Shown: positions 25,886 through 35,388 of the stretch, in pieces | Position numbering within the stretch: the first letter of the stretch is position 1 | Layout: the number at the start of each line of letters is the position of its first letter | Source: an uncultured Cellvibrionales bacterium | GTDB taxonomy: Bacteria > Pseudomonadota > Gammaproteobacteria > Pseudomonadales > Cellvibrionaceae | NCBI GenBank assembly: GCA_913020115.1 | Contig: CAJWBQ010000004.1 | Location: 62,001-126,000, forward strand | Reading direction: 5' to 3' | Length of the DNA stretch: 64,000 bases | Position numbers and translations under genes: made by a program | The notes under the pieces: generated by a model | What the model was told of the DNA's origin: nothing | Database searches by the model: none | The model's input: the letters and a program-made list of their open reading frames with translations, nothing else

Positions 25886-26866
25886 TTAGTGCTCACACCG
25901 TTCTCTATAATCCTTCGGCGAGACTCCGTAACAGCTTCGAAATCGGCGTGAAAAATGCGAAGCATTCTGGAACCCACAACGAAAAGCGACATCAATGACC
26001 TTTAAATGCGCATAGCGGTAATCACCCAACAAGTGAGCCGCGGCTTTTAAGCGCTGTTCCATCAGATAGCCTGAACAAGTCAGCCCCTGCTCGGCAAATA
26101 AACTTCGGAGATTGCGCGCCGAAATATTATTTGCCGCAGCCGCTGATTCAGGACTCAGTTCAGCATTGGACATATGGCGATCGATGTAGACCTGAATAGT
26201 TTTCAGTAAACTCCTGCGACGGTTCTCCTCAGCAGCTTTGCCGAACCCGGCAAAGGCATCAAGGTGGCTGGACAATAATGATAGAGTGCAGTCGGCAAGG
26301 GATCGAGTTTGAACTGGAGTTAGGTCCACATCGCGGCGGCGCCAGATATTTTTAATGAAGTCGTTAATAATATGACTCAGCCCGCCACCACTGGAGGCTG
26401 AAAATCTCTGCCCAAACAAGCATTGCTCTGAAGCAAAGTAACCATCGAATATCTCGTGGGGAATTTTCAACACTAACATCTCAATGGGTTTATCAAAGCA
26501 GAGGTGATAAGGGCGAGTGCTATTACAGATGGTAAAGTCCCCGGGTTTCAATAAGGCCTCGCGCCCATCTTGAACATTAAAACTTTCGCCAGCCAATTGG
26601 ATATGCATCAAATTTACGCCACTGGTTGACTTGGCAAGCTGGCCTCGGCTGTGATCCACTCGAGACGGATCGGCACTGACTTTAACCATCTGTAACTTAT
26701 CGAGGTCCCAGCGTTCTAGGCTGCCGCGATAGCCTTCAGAGGCGGGGATTCCCCGGGCCATGTGCTGGCAATCAAGCGCGGTGAACACATCACAGACCGC
26801 GTCATTCCAGTAGGAAAACTGTTCGTTAGCATTATGTGACTGAGTATCGAACTTTGTTATTGTCAT
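25886..26866 (-). CDS. AraC-family regulator, FeaR-like
   Basis: A 326-residue regulator with an N-terminal AraC-binding-like domain (NEQFSYWNDAVCDVFTALDC, similar to FeaR) and a C-terminal HTH pair (AEQGLTCSGYLMEQRLKAAAHLLG; VIDVAFRCGFQNASHFSRRFRSCYGVSPKDYRE). It is divergent from the TonB receptor gene across a 362-bp gap, so it may regulate that island, and it is coupled to the DCC-DUF4166 gene downstream. The ATG at 26866 has no strong ribosome binding site. Confidence 0.87.
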   Translation of the reverse strand: MTITKFDTQSHNANEQFSYWNDAVCDVFTALDCQHMARGIPASEGYRGSLERWDLDKLQMVKVSADPSRVDHSRGQLAKSTSGVNLMHIQLAGESFNVQDGREALLKPGDFTICNSTRPYHLCFDKPIEMLVLKIPHEIFDGYFASEQCLFGQRFSASSGGGLSHIINDFIKNIWRRRDVDLTPVQTRSLADCTLSLLSSHLDAFAGFGKAAEENRRRSLLKTIQVYIDRHMSNAELSPESAAAANNISARNLRSLFAEQGLTCSGYLMEQRLKAAAHLLGDYRYAHLKVIDVAFRCGFQNASHFSRRFRSCYGVSPKDYRERCEH

Positions 26867-27228
26867 GATTTTTATCCCACATTCTGCACAAAGCTGGGTT
26901 TGGCCTTACGAAGGCCCAGAATTTAATATCTTAAATCCATTTTTCCTTGCCGGCAGCTTTTCCCACCCAGGCACTCGCCATATTCCTCGCCAAAGTATCA
27001 CATAAAATCTAAAAAACACACATTTCCCGTATCAGGTAGCCGTTTCAGACTAGCTTTTGAGCCGCCCCAGCAAAGCACGTCCCTGCCTATCAAGGCAATA
27101 TAGTTTCAGCGAATGGGTCTATTAACTCCCCGCGAGCTCCTGCTTTACAAGCTCAGCGATTTGCGATTGAGCAGAAGGGACCAAGCGCTAAGAAATAAAA
27201 ATTATTTTGTAAATGAGAGGCAAGAATA
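26867..27228. promoter_or_regulatory. Intergenic region before the TonB receptor
   Basis: A 362-bp gap between divergent AraC and TonB-receptor genes. It should carry both promoters. I found no clear repeat, -35/-10 pair or structured RNA in it. GAGAGG stands before the receptor ATG at 27229. Confidence 0.35.
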
Positions 27229-29523
27229 ATGATCAAAAAGACAATAATTCCAGCGATAGCATCAGGGCTTTTAATGCACGCATCGCCAGCGGTACTCGCC
27301 ATGCAACTTGAAGAGGTTGTGGTTACAGCCCGTAAAGTTGAAGAGAATCTTCAGGATGTTCCTATCGCCGTATCGGCCTTTACTGGCAATGACTTAGAAT
27401 CTAAAGGTTTAACCAATATCGCCCAAGTAGGCAACTTTACACCGGGGTTAGAAATGGATCCCACGGCTGCGATCAGCGGCAGTTCAGCGGCAATCACAAC
27501 CTTTATCCGCGGCATTGGCGTAAGCGACTTCCTGCTAACCATTGACCCCGGTGTTGGTTTGTACGTAGATAATGTGTATGTCTCTAGGTCTGTAGGCGGT
27601 TTAGTTGACCTTTTGGATGTGGAGCGCGTGGAAGTACTCAAGGGCCCACAGGGCACCCTATTTGGTCGCAACACTATTGGTGGCGCCATCAGTATCGTCT
27701 CAAAGAAGCCCGCCGAGGAAATGGGTGGTTCAATGGCCGCCAATTTCGGTACCGATAATCGCCTAGACCTGCGTGCACGGATCGATCTACCGATCAATGA
27801 TCAATGGTTGAGCTCGCTGTCTTTTTCCAGCAAAACCCAAGACGGCTATGGGGTGCGCCTCGCGGCACCTGCAGACTACATTCCGCTACAAATTCCAGCA
27901 GGCACAGCGCCCGATGCCTACGATAATGGCGTGCTCTACGGCAAGGGCGACAAGTTAGGTGAAATCAATACTCAGTCGGGGCGCGCCAAGCTCTTCTACA
28001 CGGGCGACAACTTGGAAGCCCTGCTCTCGCTTGACGCTTCTCGAGCAAGAGAGACGGCGCCAGTGTCTACCCTTTTGGGATTCACTCCCACTTATGAGGC
28101 GGGCACGGCCCTCTCAAATGCCTACAATGCCTTTGCTACTGGTGGTGATGCACCCGCCAACCGTTTGGTTTTTGATGAGCGCTGGATCACTGGTGATCGA
28201 CACAGCACCTACGGCAATGCCCCTTCCCATTCCGACTACGACCTATTTGGTGTTTCCCTGACTCTGGATTGGGATATTGGCGAAGTGGGCGTTAAATCGA
28301 TCACCGCATATCGCGATCTAGATTCTGATTTTGGTCGTGACGGCGACAGCTCGCCCATTGTTTTAGACCATACCCGCAACAAATATTCACACGAGCAATT
28401 CAGCCAAGAATTTCAGTTCACGGGCCTCGCCTTTGATGACAAGCTTAATTGGTTGGCAGGACTTTATTACTTCAAAGAAGAAGGCTATGACCGAGTTCAA
28501 GTGCCACTGGCTCTGGAAGGCGACTTAGCACTCGCTGGCGTTCCTGGCGCGGTGTTCAATCTTTGGTTAGACGAAGCCAACGATGTAGAAAACACCTCAA
28601 AAGCCGCATTTGCCCAAGCTACTTATGAACTTACTGATAGCCTAAGTGCTACCTTTGGTCTGCGCCATACAGAAGACGAAAAAACTTACCGCCCTACTCA
28701 CGTCACACTAGGTGTAGCCCCTCTTATTCTCTTAATTGATGAAAAGACCGTAGAATTCTCAGATACCTCGCCTCGATTTAGCGTGGATTATCGTTGGAGC
28801 GATGAGGTATTCACTTACTTCTCTTACTCAGAAGGCTTTAAATCTGGTGGTTTTACCGGCCGTACCGTAGACCCAAAAGACGGTGCCAGACCGTTTGATC
28901 CAGAAGAAGCCGAAACCATGGAAATCGGTTTTAAACTGGACTTCAATCTGATGCGGATTAATGGCGCCATCTTCAGCACTGACTACACAGACCTGCAGGT
29001 TATCAACCAAGAAGGCATCACACCTATAACCGTGAATGCGGGATCTTCGGAAATCAATGGGCTGGAGCTTGAAGTTTTAGTGCAACCAGTGGAAAGCCTG
29101 ACAATTATGGCTGGCTATTCCTACTTGGACGCCAAATACAACGAGATTACCGACCCCAATGCCACCATCACCGCCGACTTTGATTTTTCAAACACCCCAG
29201 AAAACTCCTTCAACCTAGTGGTTGATTACAGTATTGATCTCAAGTCAGGTGCTGAAGTGAATCTGCACGCCGACTACAGTTGGAAAGACGACCATTTTAA
29301 CGATGCTGAAAATACTCCTTTATTAGCTCAAGAAGCGTTTGGCCTACTGGGCTTGTCAGCCACTTACACGGCAGATGATCACTGGACTTTTGTCGCGGGT
29401 GTCAGCAACGCTACCGACGAATACTACCTCTACTCCGGCTTTAGTCAGCCAGGCGTAGGCTTTGTTGAGGGTAGCTATAACCGCGGCCGTGAATGGTACT
29501 TCACCTCTAAATACAACTTCTGA
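27229..29523 (+). CDS. TonB-dependent outer-membrane receptor
   Basis: A 764-residue receptor: signal peptide (MIKKTIIPAIASGLLM... cut near Ala24), TonB box EEVVVTARK (about 28-36), plug domain (LQDVPIAVSAFTGNDLE ... VEVLKGPQGTLFGRNTIGGAISIVSKKP), then the beta-barrel ending in YNRGREWYFTSKYNF with the C-terminal Phe. It takes up a large or scarce ligand across the outer membrane with TonB energy. The next gene, 69 bp on, is a PQQ alcohol dehydrogenase, so the ligand may be the alcohol substrate or PQQ itself; this is inference. Confidence 0.92.
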   Translation: MIKKTIIPAIASGLLMHASPAVLAMQLEEVVVTARKVEENLQDVPIAVSAFTGNDLESKGLTNIAQVGNFTPGLEMDPTAAISGSSAAITTFIRGIGVSDFLLTIDPGVGLYVDNVYVSRSVGGLVDLLDVERVEVLKGPQGTLFGRNTIGGAISIVSKKPAEEMGGSMAANFGTDNRLDLRARIDLPINDQWLSSLSFSSKTQDGYGVRLAAPADYIPLQIPAGTAPDAYDNGVLYGKGDKLGEINTQSGRAKLFYTGDNLEALLSLDASRARETAPVSTLLGFTPTYEAGTALSNAYNAFATGGDAPANRLVFDERWITGDRHSTYGNAPSHSDYDLFGVSLTLDWDIGEVGVKSITAYRDLDSDFGRDGDSSPIVLDHTRNKYSHEQFSQEFQFTGLAFDDKLNWLAGLYYFKEEGYDRVQVPLALEGDLALAGVPGAVFNLWLDEANDVENTSKAAFAQATYELTDSLSATFGLRHTEDEKTYRPTHVTLGVAPLILLIDEKTVEFSDTSPRFSVDYRWSDEVFTYFSYSEGFKSGGFTGRTVDPKDGARPFDPEEAETMEIGFKLDFNLMRINGAIFSTDYTDLQVINQEGITPITVNAGSSEINGLELEVLVQPVESLTIMAGYSYLDAKYNEITDPNATITADFDFSNTPENSFNLVVDYSIDLKSGAEVNLHADYSWKDDHFNDAENTPLLAQEAFGLLGLSATYTADDHWTFVAGVSNATDEYYLYSGFSQPGVGFVEGSYNRGREWYFTSKYNF

Positions 29524-29530
29524 GCCTGCC

Positions 29531-29566
29531 GGGGGCATTTCGTTTTCTAAGAATGCCCCACTTTTT
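29531..29566 (+). terminator. Intrinsic terminator after the TonB receptor
   Basis: GGGGCATT at 29532-29539 pairs with AATGCCCC at 29552-29559, followed by TTTTT at 29562-29566. It stands between the receptor stop and the PQQ dehydrogenase start, so transcription of the dehydrogenase is probably lowered relative to the receptor. Confidence 0.8.
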
Positions 29567-29592
29567 CAAATTCTATATCTAGGAGACTTTTT

Positions 29593-31737
29593 GTGAACCT
29601 AAGCGCCTATAGGCATTGGCTTGTCATACTCGCCGTTTGTGCAGCTCTTTCTGCATGCAATTTAAGCAATAGCACCAGCGATCTAAGGACTTCAACAAGC
29701 AACGATCACAAGTCGTCCAGCAATACTGAGCTAGGTGATTGGCGCTACCATGGTCAATCGCCCAAAGAAGAGCGTTTTAGCCCCCTAGATCAAATTACTA
29801 CGAACAATGTATCCAAGCTTTCACTCGCTTGGTATATAGACCTACCGGGCAAACGAGGCCAAGAGGCCACGCCCTTGGTCATTGATGGTGTGATGTATAC
29901 CACCTCTGCTTGGAGCCATGTAATAGCCATCAATGCCATCACTGGCGAGCAGCTGTGGCATTTTGACCCGAAAGTGCCTAAATCCTACGGCGTAAAGGGC
30001 TGCTGTGATGCCGTCAATCGAGGAATAGCCTTTCACAAGGGTCAAATATACCTTGGCACTCTCGACGGACGCCTAATCGCTCTCAATGCCGGAAACGGCG
30101 ATGTTATCTGGTCCACACTCACCGTTGATCAAAGCCAGAGCTACACCATTACTGGCGCACCACGAGTGGTTGGCAACAATGTATTCATTGGCAACGGCGG
30201 CGCGGAATACGGTGTGCGCGGCTATTTGTCCGCCTATGATGTAAGTACCGGAGAGCGGGTCTGGCGCTTCTACACCGTACCAGGCGGCCCCAATGATCCT
30301 ACCGGCACAGAGCCCGTAGAAGCACAAACCGCCACCTGGAACGGCGAGTGGTGGAAACTCGGTGGCGGCGGCACGGTATGGGATTCTATGGCTTATGACG
30401 CCGAAACTAATCTACTCTATTTTGGCGTCGGCAACGGCTCACCTTGGAACCCAAATATGCGCAGTGCTGGTAAGGGGGATAATTGGTTTCTCTCCTCAAT
30501 AGTCGCGGTGGATGCCGATACGGGAGCGTATCGCTGGCACTACCAAACCACGCCCAGTGAAGCCTGGGATTATACCGCCACCCAACATATGGTGTTGGCC
30601 GACCTCAAAATTGAAGGTGAAACCCGCAAAGTTCTTATGCAGGCGCCCAAGAATGGGTTTTTCTATGTACTCGATCGCGTCACGGGTCAGCTTATTTCCG
30701 CCGAACCCTTTGTAAAAGTGAATTGGGCTAGCCACATTGACCTCAAAACCGGTCGCCCAGTGGTTAATCCAGAAGCGGAATACTGGAAAACTGATACGCC
30801 AGCGCTGGTATCCCCCGCTTGGATGGGCGGCCACAATTGGCATCCAATGTCTTACAGCCCTAAAACAAAGTTAATGTATTTACCCGCACAGGAGACGGCC
30901 TTTCCCTACCTCGCGGAAAATGAACAAACTCCATCAAAACTAGCGGTCAATCTGGGCGTAGACACTAAAGCGGGTAAATTTCCAGACGACCCAAGTGTCA
31001 TTCAACAAATCAAAGACGCTACCAGTGGCCACCTGCTCGCTTGGGATCCAATCCTACAAAAAGAAGTATGGCGCGTAGAGTATCCAGGAGCCTGGAACGG
31101 CGGTGTTTTGTCCACCGCGGGCGGACTCGTGTTTCAGGGCAGTGCCGCCGGTTTCCTAAGCGCTTTTAGTGCAGAGAATGGTCAGAAGCTATGGGAGTTT
31201 CCGACTCAAACTGGGGTGGTAGCGCCGCCAATGTCCTTTGCCGTCGACGGTGAGCAATACATTGCCGTGAGTGCGGGTTGGGGCGGCATCTTCCCATTGA
31301 TGACTGGACCGCTAGTAGAAGACAGTGCTGCGGGTGACCCAATAAACCGAAGTCGCCTACTCGTCTTCAAATTGAAAGGCAGTGCCACATTACCTGAGGC
31401 CACTGAGAAACGACGGGACCTGCCTACCCTCACGGCTACAAACTCGGCTCCAGCGGTACTTGATAAAGGTTTTAGTATTTATGACCGATACTGTGTTAAC
31501 TGCCACGGCGCTGGAGCGATTGGCGGTGGTGTCATTCCCGATTTACGCTACTCAGCAATTACGGCTTCTAAAGAGGTTTGGCGAGAAGTAGTGTTCAACG
31601 GAATTCTCAGTGAGCAAGGCATGGTGTCATTCAGCAAAGAGTTAAGTGAAGATGACATCGAAACCATTCGGCATTACGTGATCAGCCGCAATCAATTCGC
31701 CCACAGCATTGGTGATACTCAGCGCCTAAGCCGCTAG
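29593..31737 (+). CDS. Quinohemoprotein (PQQ plus heme c) alcohol dehydrogenase, lipoprotein
   Basis: A 714-residue periplasmic dehydrogenase. N-terminus: lipoprotein signal with lipobox ALSAC (Cys22). Beta-propeller domain with tryptophan-docking-type repeats, the vicinal disulfide Cys137-Cys138 (KGCCDAV) next to PQQ and the catalytic Asp326 in AWDYTATQ. C-terminal cytochrome c with CVNCH (634-638) and a distal Met in QGMVSF. This is the type II quinohemoprotein layout, oxidising alcohols to aldehydes with electrons going to heme. The residue two after Asp326 is Thr, not Asp, so the calcium form rather than the lanthanide form is expected. GGAGAC precedes the GTG start. No PQQ biosynthesis genes are present. 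Confidence 0.9.
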   Translation: MNLSAYRHWLVILAVCAALSACNLSNSTSDLRTSTSNDHKSSSNTELGDWRYHGQSPKEERFSPLDQITTNNVSKLSLAWYIDLPGKRGQEATPLVIDGVMYTTSAWSHVIAINAITGEQLWHFDPKVPKSYGVKGCCDAVNRGIAFHKGQIYLGTLDGRLIALNAGNGDVIWSTLTVDQSQSYTITGAPRVVGNNVFIGNGGAEYGVRGYLSAYDVSTGERVWRFYTVPGGPNDPTGTEPVEAQTATWNGEWWKLGGGGTVWDSMAYDAETNLLYFGVGNGSPWNPNMRSAGKGDNWFLSSIVAVDADTGAYRWHYQTTPSEAWDYTATQHMVLADLKIEGETRKVLMQAPKNGFFYVLDRVTGQLISAEPFVKVNWASHIDLKTGRPVVNPEAEYWKTDTPALVSPAWMGGHNWHPMSYSPKTKLMYLPAQETAFPYLAENEQTPSKLAVNLGVDTKAGKFPDDPSVIQQIKDATSGHLLAWDPILQKEVWRVEYPGAWNGGVLSTAGGLVFQGSAAGFLSAFSAENGQKLWEFPTQTGVVAPPMSFAVDGEQYIAVSAGWGGIFPLMTGPLVEDSAAGDPINRSRLLVFKLKGSATLPEATEKRRDLPTLTATNSAPAVLDKGFSIYDRYCVNCHGAGAIGGGVIPDLRYSAITASKEVWREVVFNGILSEQGMVSFSKELSEDDIETIRHYVISRNQFAHSIGDTQRLSR

Positions 31738-31882
31738 GCTGCCACACGCCCTTTAAGTTAGGGTCATCGATACTACACTGTCGCTGGCCCTAAATTCTTC
31801 CCTCCCTGTTAGTATCTCGCTTTCAGTAAAGCCAACATTCCGTTAATGTACACCACACTTAATACCGCCTCGGAGTAGACGC

Positions 31883-32728
31883 TTGCCGCCAGATAAAAAA
31901 AACAACAGTAACCTAGCCTTTAGTCGGTTCCTAAAGTTTTGGCGTGGGGTACACGGCTTAAATCAAGAACAGTTAGCCGAAAAATTAAGCAGCTCACAGC
32001 GTCATATCAGTCGGCTTGAGAATGGCAGTAGTCGCCCAAGCGAGCAACTGGCGATGGAACTCGGGAAAACCCTCGAGCTCGGACGCCGCGACAGTAATCA
32101 CCTGCTAATGGCCGCGGGCTATGTGCCACTGCAACAAAAAATTGATTTTAATACGCCGGAGTTAAAATGGCTGCGCAAAGCCATGATGATGACATTGCGT
32201 GCCCTTGACCCCTACCCCACAACACTGCAGGACAGCTCTGGCAAAATACTCATGGTCAATCGCGGCTGGGTCAGTTTCTTTCAAAGCCGCATCAAACCCC
32301 AAGCCCTAAACGACGTTCGTAACTACTACGATTTTCTATTCGGTCAAGAGGGTGCGGGCACCATAATGACGAATTGGGAGGACACACTCTCTGTTATCCT
32401 AATGTCCTTAAAACAGCGTAGTCTGTTTAGTGATAGCGAAGAAGACCAGCAATCCTTTGAAATACTAGCCCAACACCCAAATGTACCAGACGACTGGCAA
32501 CAGCGCGCCACAAAATTGGAACCGATGGCGAGCTTCCGAATACAGATGGAAATTGACGGGCAGCAAAAAAGTTTCTTCAGCGTCAGCAGCACGGTGGGCG
32601 CTTTAGGCCCTACTGCCTATGCCTCTGAACCCAATCTCAGTATTCAAACACTGTACCCAGAAGACGATGATTTTAGCCTGACACCGCTTTTGAACAAGGC
32701 GCTCGATCACCCCCTACTTCCCTACTAA
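31883..32728 (+). CDS. XRE-type regulator with MmyB-like sensor domain
   Basis: A 281-residue protein: HTH_3 domain (about 15-75; FWRGVHGLNQEQLAEKLSSSQRHISRLENGSSRPSEQLAMELG) and a PAS-like MmyB ligand-binding domain (about 105-270; DPYPTTLQDSSGKILMVNRGWVSFF). MmyB-type regulators often sense fatty-acid-like ligands. Starts at TTG 31883, supported by GGAG 8 bases before. Located between the PQQ dehydrogenase and the two-subunit acyl-CoA dehydrogenase, it is the likely local regulator. Confidence 0.85.
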   Translation: MPPDKKNNSNLAFSRFLKFWRGVHGLNQEQLAEKLSSSQRHISRLENGSSRPSEQLAMELGKTLELGRRDSNHLLMAAGYVPLQQKIDFNTPELKWLRKAMMMTLRALDPYPTTLQDSSGKILMVNRGWVSFFQSRIKPQALNDVRNYYDFLFGQEGAGTIMTNWEDTLSVILMSLKQRSLFSDSEEDQQSFEILAQHPNVPDDWQQRATKLEPMASFRIQMEIDGQQKSFFSVSSTVGALGPTAYASEPNLSIQTLYPEDDDFSLTPLLNKALDHPLLPY

Positions 32729-32912
32729 GCACCTCCAGCGCATACACCTGCCGCGACCTGATTAGCCGCGTCATCTAACCGCAGCACGACGTGGCATGTC
32801 CTGTTATCCCTTGTCGAGATATGTGATCCTCCGGTGCTAACAGATGACTGGGATAGCGAACAAACCACTGAGCCGCTTGCCTTTACAAGATATTCATACG
32901 AGGAAATAGAAC

Positions 32913-34082
32913 ATGCCTGATCTTGAACAATTTCGCGCCGATACCCGCAGTTGGCTCGAAGAAAATTGCCCCGAGACAATGCGTCAGCCGATGATGGATG
33001 AATCCGACATGGTAGGCGGTGGTCGCAAACCCACGTTCAAGCACCCAGATCAGAAACTATGGATGGAGCGCATGGCCGCGAAGGGCTGGACTGTACCCAC
33101 CTGGCCAAAACAATACGGTGGGGGTGGTCTGGACAAGCATGAAGCAAAAATTCTTCGTGAAGAAATGTCCAGCCTTCAGTGTCGAGCTCCTCTACAGGGC
33201 ATGGGTATATCCATGCTTGGGCCCGCCTTACTTGAATACGGTAGTGAAGCGCAAAAGCTGCAGCACTTACCAAAAATAGCCAATGGTGACATCTGGTGGT
33301 GCCAGGGATACAGCGAGCCCGGTGCTGGTTCTGACTTAGCGAGTCTGCAGACTAAAGCTGAAGAGAAAGACGACTACTTTCTGGTCAATGGCTCGAAAGT
33401 TTGGACTTCTGGGGCCGATAAGGCCGACTGGATTTTTTGCCTGGTAAGAACCGATAACAGTGGCAGCAAACATCACGGTATCAGCTTCCTATTATTTGAT
33501 ATGACTTCACCCGGGGTAAGCGTTAAACCTATTTTGCTGATCAGTGGCCGCTCTCCTTTCTGCGAAACATTTTTTGACGATGTAAAAGTGCCCAAGGAAA
33601 ACCTGATGGGCGAACAGGACAAGGGCTGGAGCATTGCCAAATATCTACTAACCCACGAACGAGAGATGATCAGTGGTTTTGGTCGCGGTGCCAGTAAAAA
33701 ATTCTGCGAGACGGCAGTAGAGGCCATAGGTCTTGAGCACGGCCGTCTAGCTGATCCAGTTTTACGTAACGACATTGCCAAACTGGAACTAAACATTCTT
33801 GCCTTCGCGAAAACGATGGAGCGAGTAGGCGATGAAACCAAGTCTGGCAAAGGCTTGGGCGCCGCCTCTTCCATTTTTAAATATTACGGAACCGAATTAA
33901 ATAAAACTCGCTGCGAACTCATGATTGATGTAAATGGCGAGCAGGCAATGGGTTGGGAAGGCGACAACTATGCAGGCGGTCACTTTTCCAGAACATGGCT
34001 TCGCAGCAAGGGTAATTCCATCGAAGGGGGCACCTCGGAGGTACAGCTAAATATTATTGCAAAGCGGGTACTGGGGCTATAA
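32913..34082 (+). CDS. Acyl-CoA dehydrogenase, catalytic subunit of a pair
   Basis: A 389-residue acyl-CoA dehydrogenase of the FadE-like class found in heteromeric pairs (sterol side chain, cyclic acids). WWCQGYSEPGAGSDLASLQT is the FAD/substrate strand; the catalytic Glu371 is in IEGGTSEVQLNIIAKRVLGL. Its partner at 34172 lacks this Glu. AGGAAATAG precedes the ATG. Together they should form one oxidising unit, as ChsE4-ChsE5 and FadE26-FadE27 do. Confidence 0.88.
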   Translation: MPDLEQFRADTRSWLEENCPETMRQPMMDESDMVGGGRKPTFKHPDQKLWMERMAAKGWTVPTWPKQYGGGGLDKHEAKILREEMSSLQCRAPLQGMGISMLGPALLEYGSEAQKLQHLPKIANGDIWWCQGYSEPGAGSDLASLQTKAEEKDDYFLVNGSKVWTSGADKADWIFCLVRTDNSGSKHHGISFLLFDMTSPGVSVKPILLISGRSPFCETFFDDVKVPKENLMGEQDKGWSIAKYLLTHEREMISGFGRGASKKFCETAVEAIGLEHGRLADPVLRNDIAKLELNILAFAKTMERVGDETKSGKGLGAASSIFKYYGTELNKTRCELMIDVNGEQAMGWEGDNYAGGHFSRTWLRSKGNSIEGGTSEVQLNIIAKRVLGL

Positions 34083-34171
34083 CAGCTCAACACTCCAGCC
34101 AAGTATTCGTGTTTAATTCGTAGCAAAAGGCCAGTTTTCAATGGCCTAATAGCTCAAGCATATAGCAGGAA

Positions 34172-35317
34172 ATGAAAATGCCCTTAGTATTAAATGAAGA
34201 ACAAGAAATGTTAAAAAGTTCAGCCGCCGGATTTCTAGCGGAGAAAGCGCCGGTTTCAGCCCTGCGTAAATTGCGGGATGATCGAGACGCCGCTGGATTT
34301 TCTCGAGCGCTGTGGGAAGAAATGTCAGAGATGGGTTGGGCGGGAATCGCTATTCCAGAAGCCTACGGTGGTTTGGAATATGGCTATGTCGGTCTAGGAC
34401 TTATTCTTGAAGAAATGGGTCGGCAACTCAGTGTTTCGCCCTTGCAGTCCTCCGTCATGGTGGGGGCCAGTTTGATCAATATAGGTGGAAGTGAGGCGCA
34501 CAAGCGAACACTGCTGCCTGCAGTAGCTGAAGGTAAATTACTCATCACCTTGGCCTTACAGGAAGGCCTTCACCACGCGCCTGAAAAAACCGCACTAAAA
34601 GCCATCGCTAGTGGTGACAATTTTATTCTGACCGGAAAGAAAGTCTTGGTGATGGACGCCCACGTAGCTGACAAGATTGTTGTCGCGGCGCGAACCAGTG
34701 GCAATGCTGGTGACGCCGAGGGTATTAGCCTATTTTTACTTGATGCTAAGACCGAGGGGCTCAGTCGCGAGCGGGTGATTATGGTAGACAGTCGCAATTC
34801 TGGCAATGTTGTTCTAGACAATGTAAGCGTTTCGAAAGCCGACCTGATTGGGGATTTGAATGGCGGCATGGCGATATTGGAACAGGTTCTTGATATAGCC
34901 AACGCTTGCCTTTCTGCCGAGTTATTGGGTCTGTCTCTGCAAGCGTATGAAGCCACAATTGAATACCTCAAACAACGCAGTCAATTTGGTGTTCTAATTG
35001 GCAGCTTCCAGGCTTTGCAACATAGGGCAGCGGACATGTTCGCCGAACTAGAGCTTTGTAAATCTATGGTGCTAGCAAGCCTGCAAGCCATCGACAATGG
35101 TGAGGACAATGTCTCATTGATGGCCGCAGCCACCAAAGCCAAACTCTGCGAAGTCGCCGAACGGGTCACTAATGAAGCTGTGCAAATGCATGGCGGTATT
35201 GGTATGACCGATGAATTTGATATGGGTTTTTATATGAAGCGAGCTAGGGTAGCTCAGCAGACCTTTGGCGGTTACAGTTATCAACTCGACCGCTTTGCCA
35301 GCCTAAACGGTTTTTGA
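34172..35317 (+). CDS. Acyl-CoA dehydrogenase-like, non-catalytic subunit of a pair
   Basis: A 381-residue ACAD-fold protein: VLNEEQEMLKSSAAGFLAEKAPVSALRKLRDD at the N-terminus, GWAGIAIPEAYGGLEYG, RSQFGVLIGSFQALQHRAADM (arginine and FAD contacts), HGGIGMTDEFDMGFYMKRA at the C-terminus. The C-terminal region has no EGT Glu equivalent, so it probably pairs with the preceding gene (89 bp upstream) to form a heteromeric enzyme with one catalytic base per pair. ATGAAAATG offers starts at 34172 and 34178. Confidence 0.86.
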   Translation: MKMPLVLNEEQEMLKSSAAGFLAEKAPVSALRKLRDDRDAAGFSRALWEEMSEMGWAGIAIPEAYGGLEYGYVGLGLILEEMGRQLSVSPLQSSVMVGASLINIGGSEAHKRTLLPAVAEGKLLITLALQEGLHHAPEKTALKAIASGDNFILTGKKVLVMDAHVADKIVVAARTSGNAGDAEGISLFLLDAKTEGLSRERVIMVDSRNSGNVVLDNVSVSKADLIGDLNGGMAILEQVLDIANACLSAELLGLSLQAYEATIEYLKQRSQFGVLIGSFQALQHRAADMFAELELCKSMVLASLQAIDNGEDNVSLMAAATKAKLCEVAERVTNEAVQMHGGIGMTDEFDMGFYMKRARVAQQTFGGYSYQLDRFASLNGF

Positions 35318-35388
35318 TGTAGGGAAATTCAATTCCTTATTCATCGGGTTTCACCCTTTAATCTTTAAAAATTGATGAAGTATTAATT

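Noticed and set aside
34128..34147. AGGCCA/TGGCCT hairpin between the two acyl-CoA dehydrogenase genes
   Set aside because: Short stem without a T-run, in an intergenic gap of a likely operon; not supported as a terminator.
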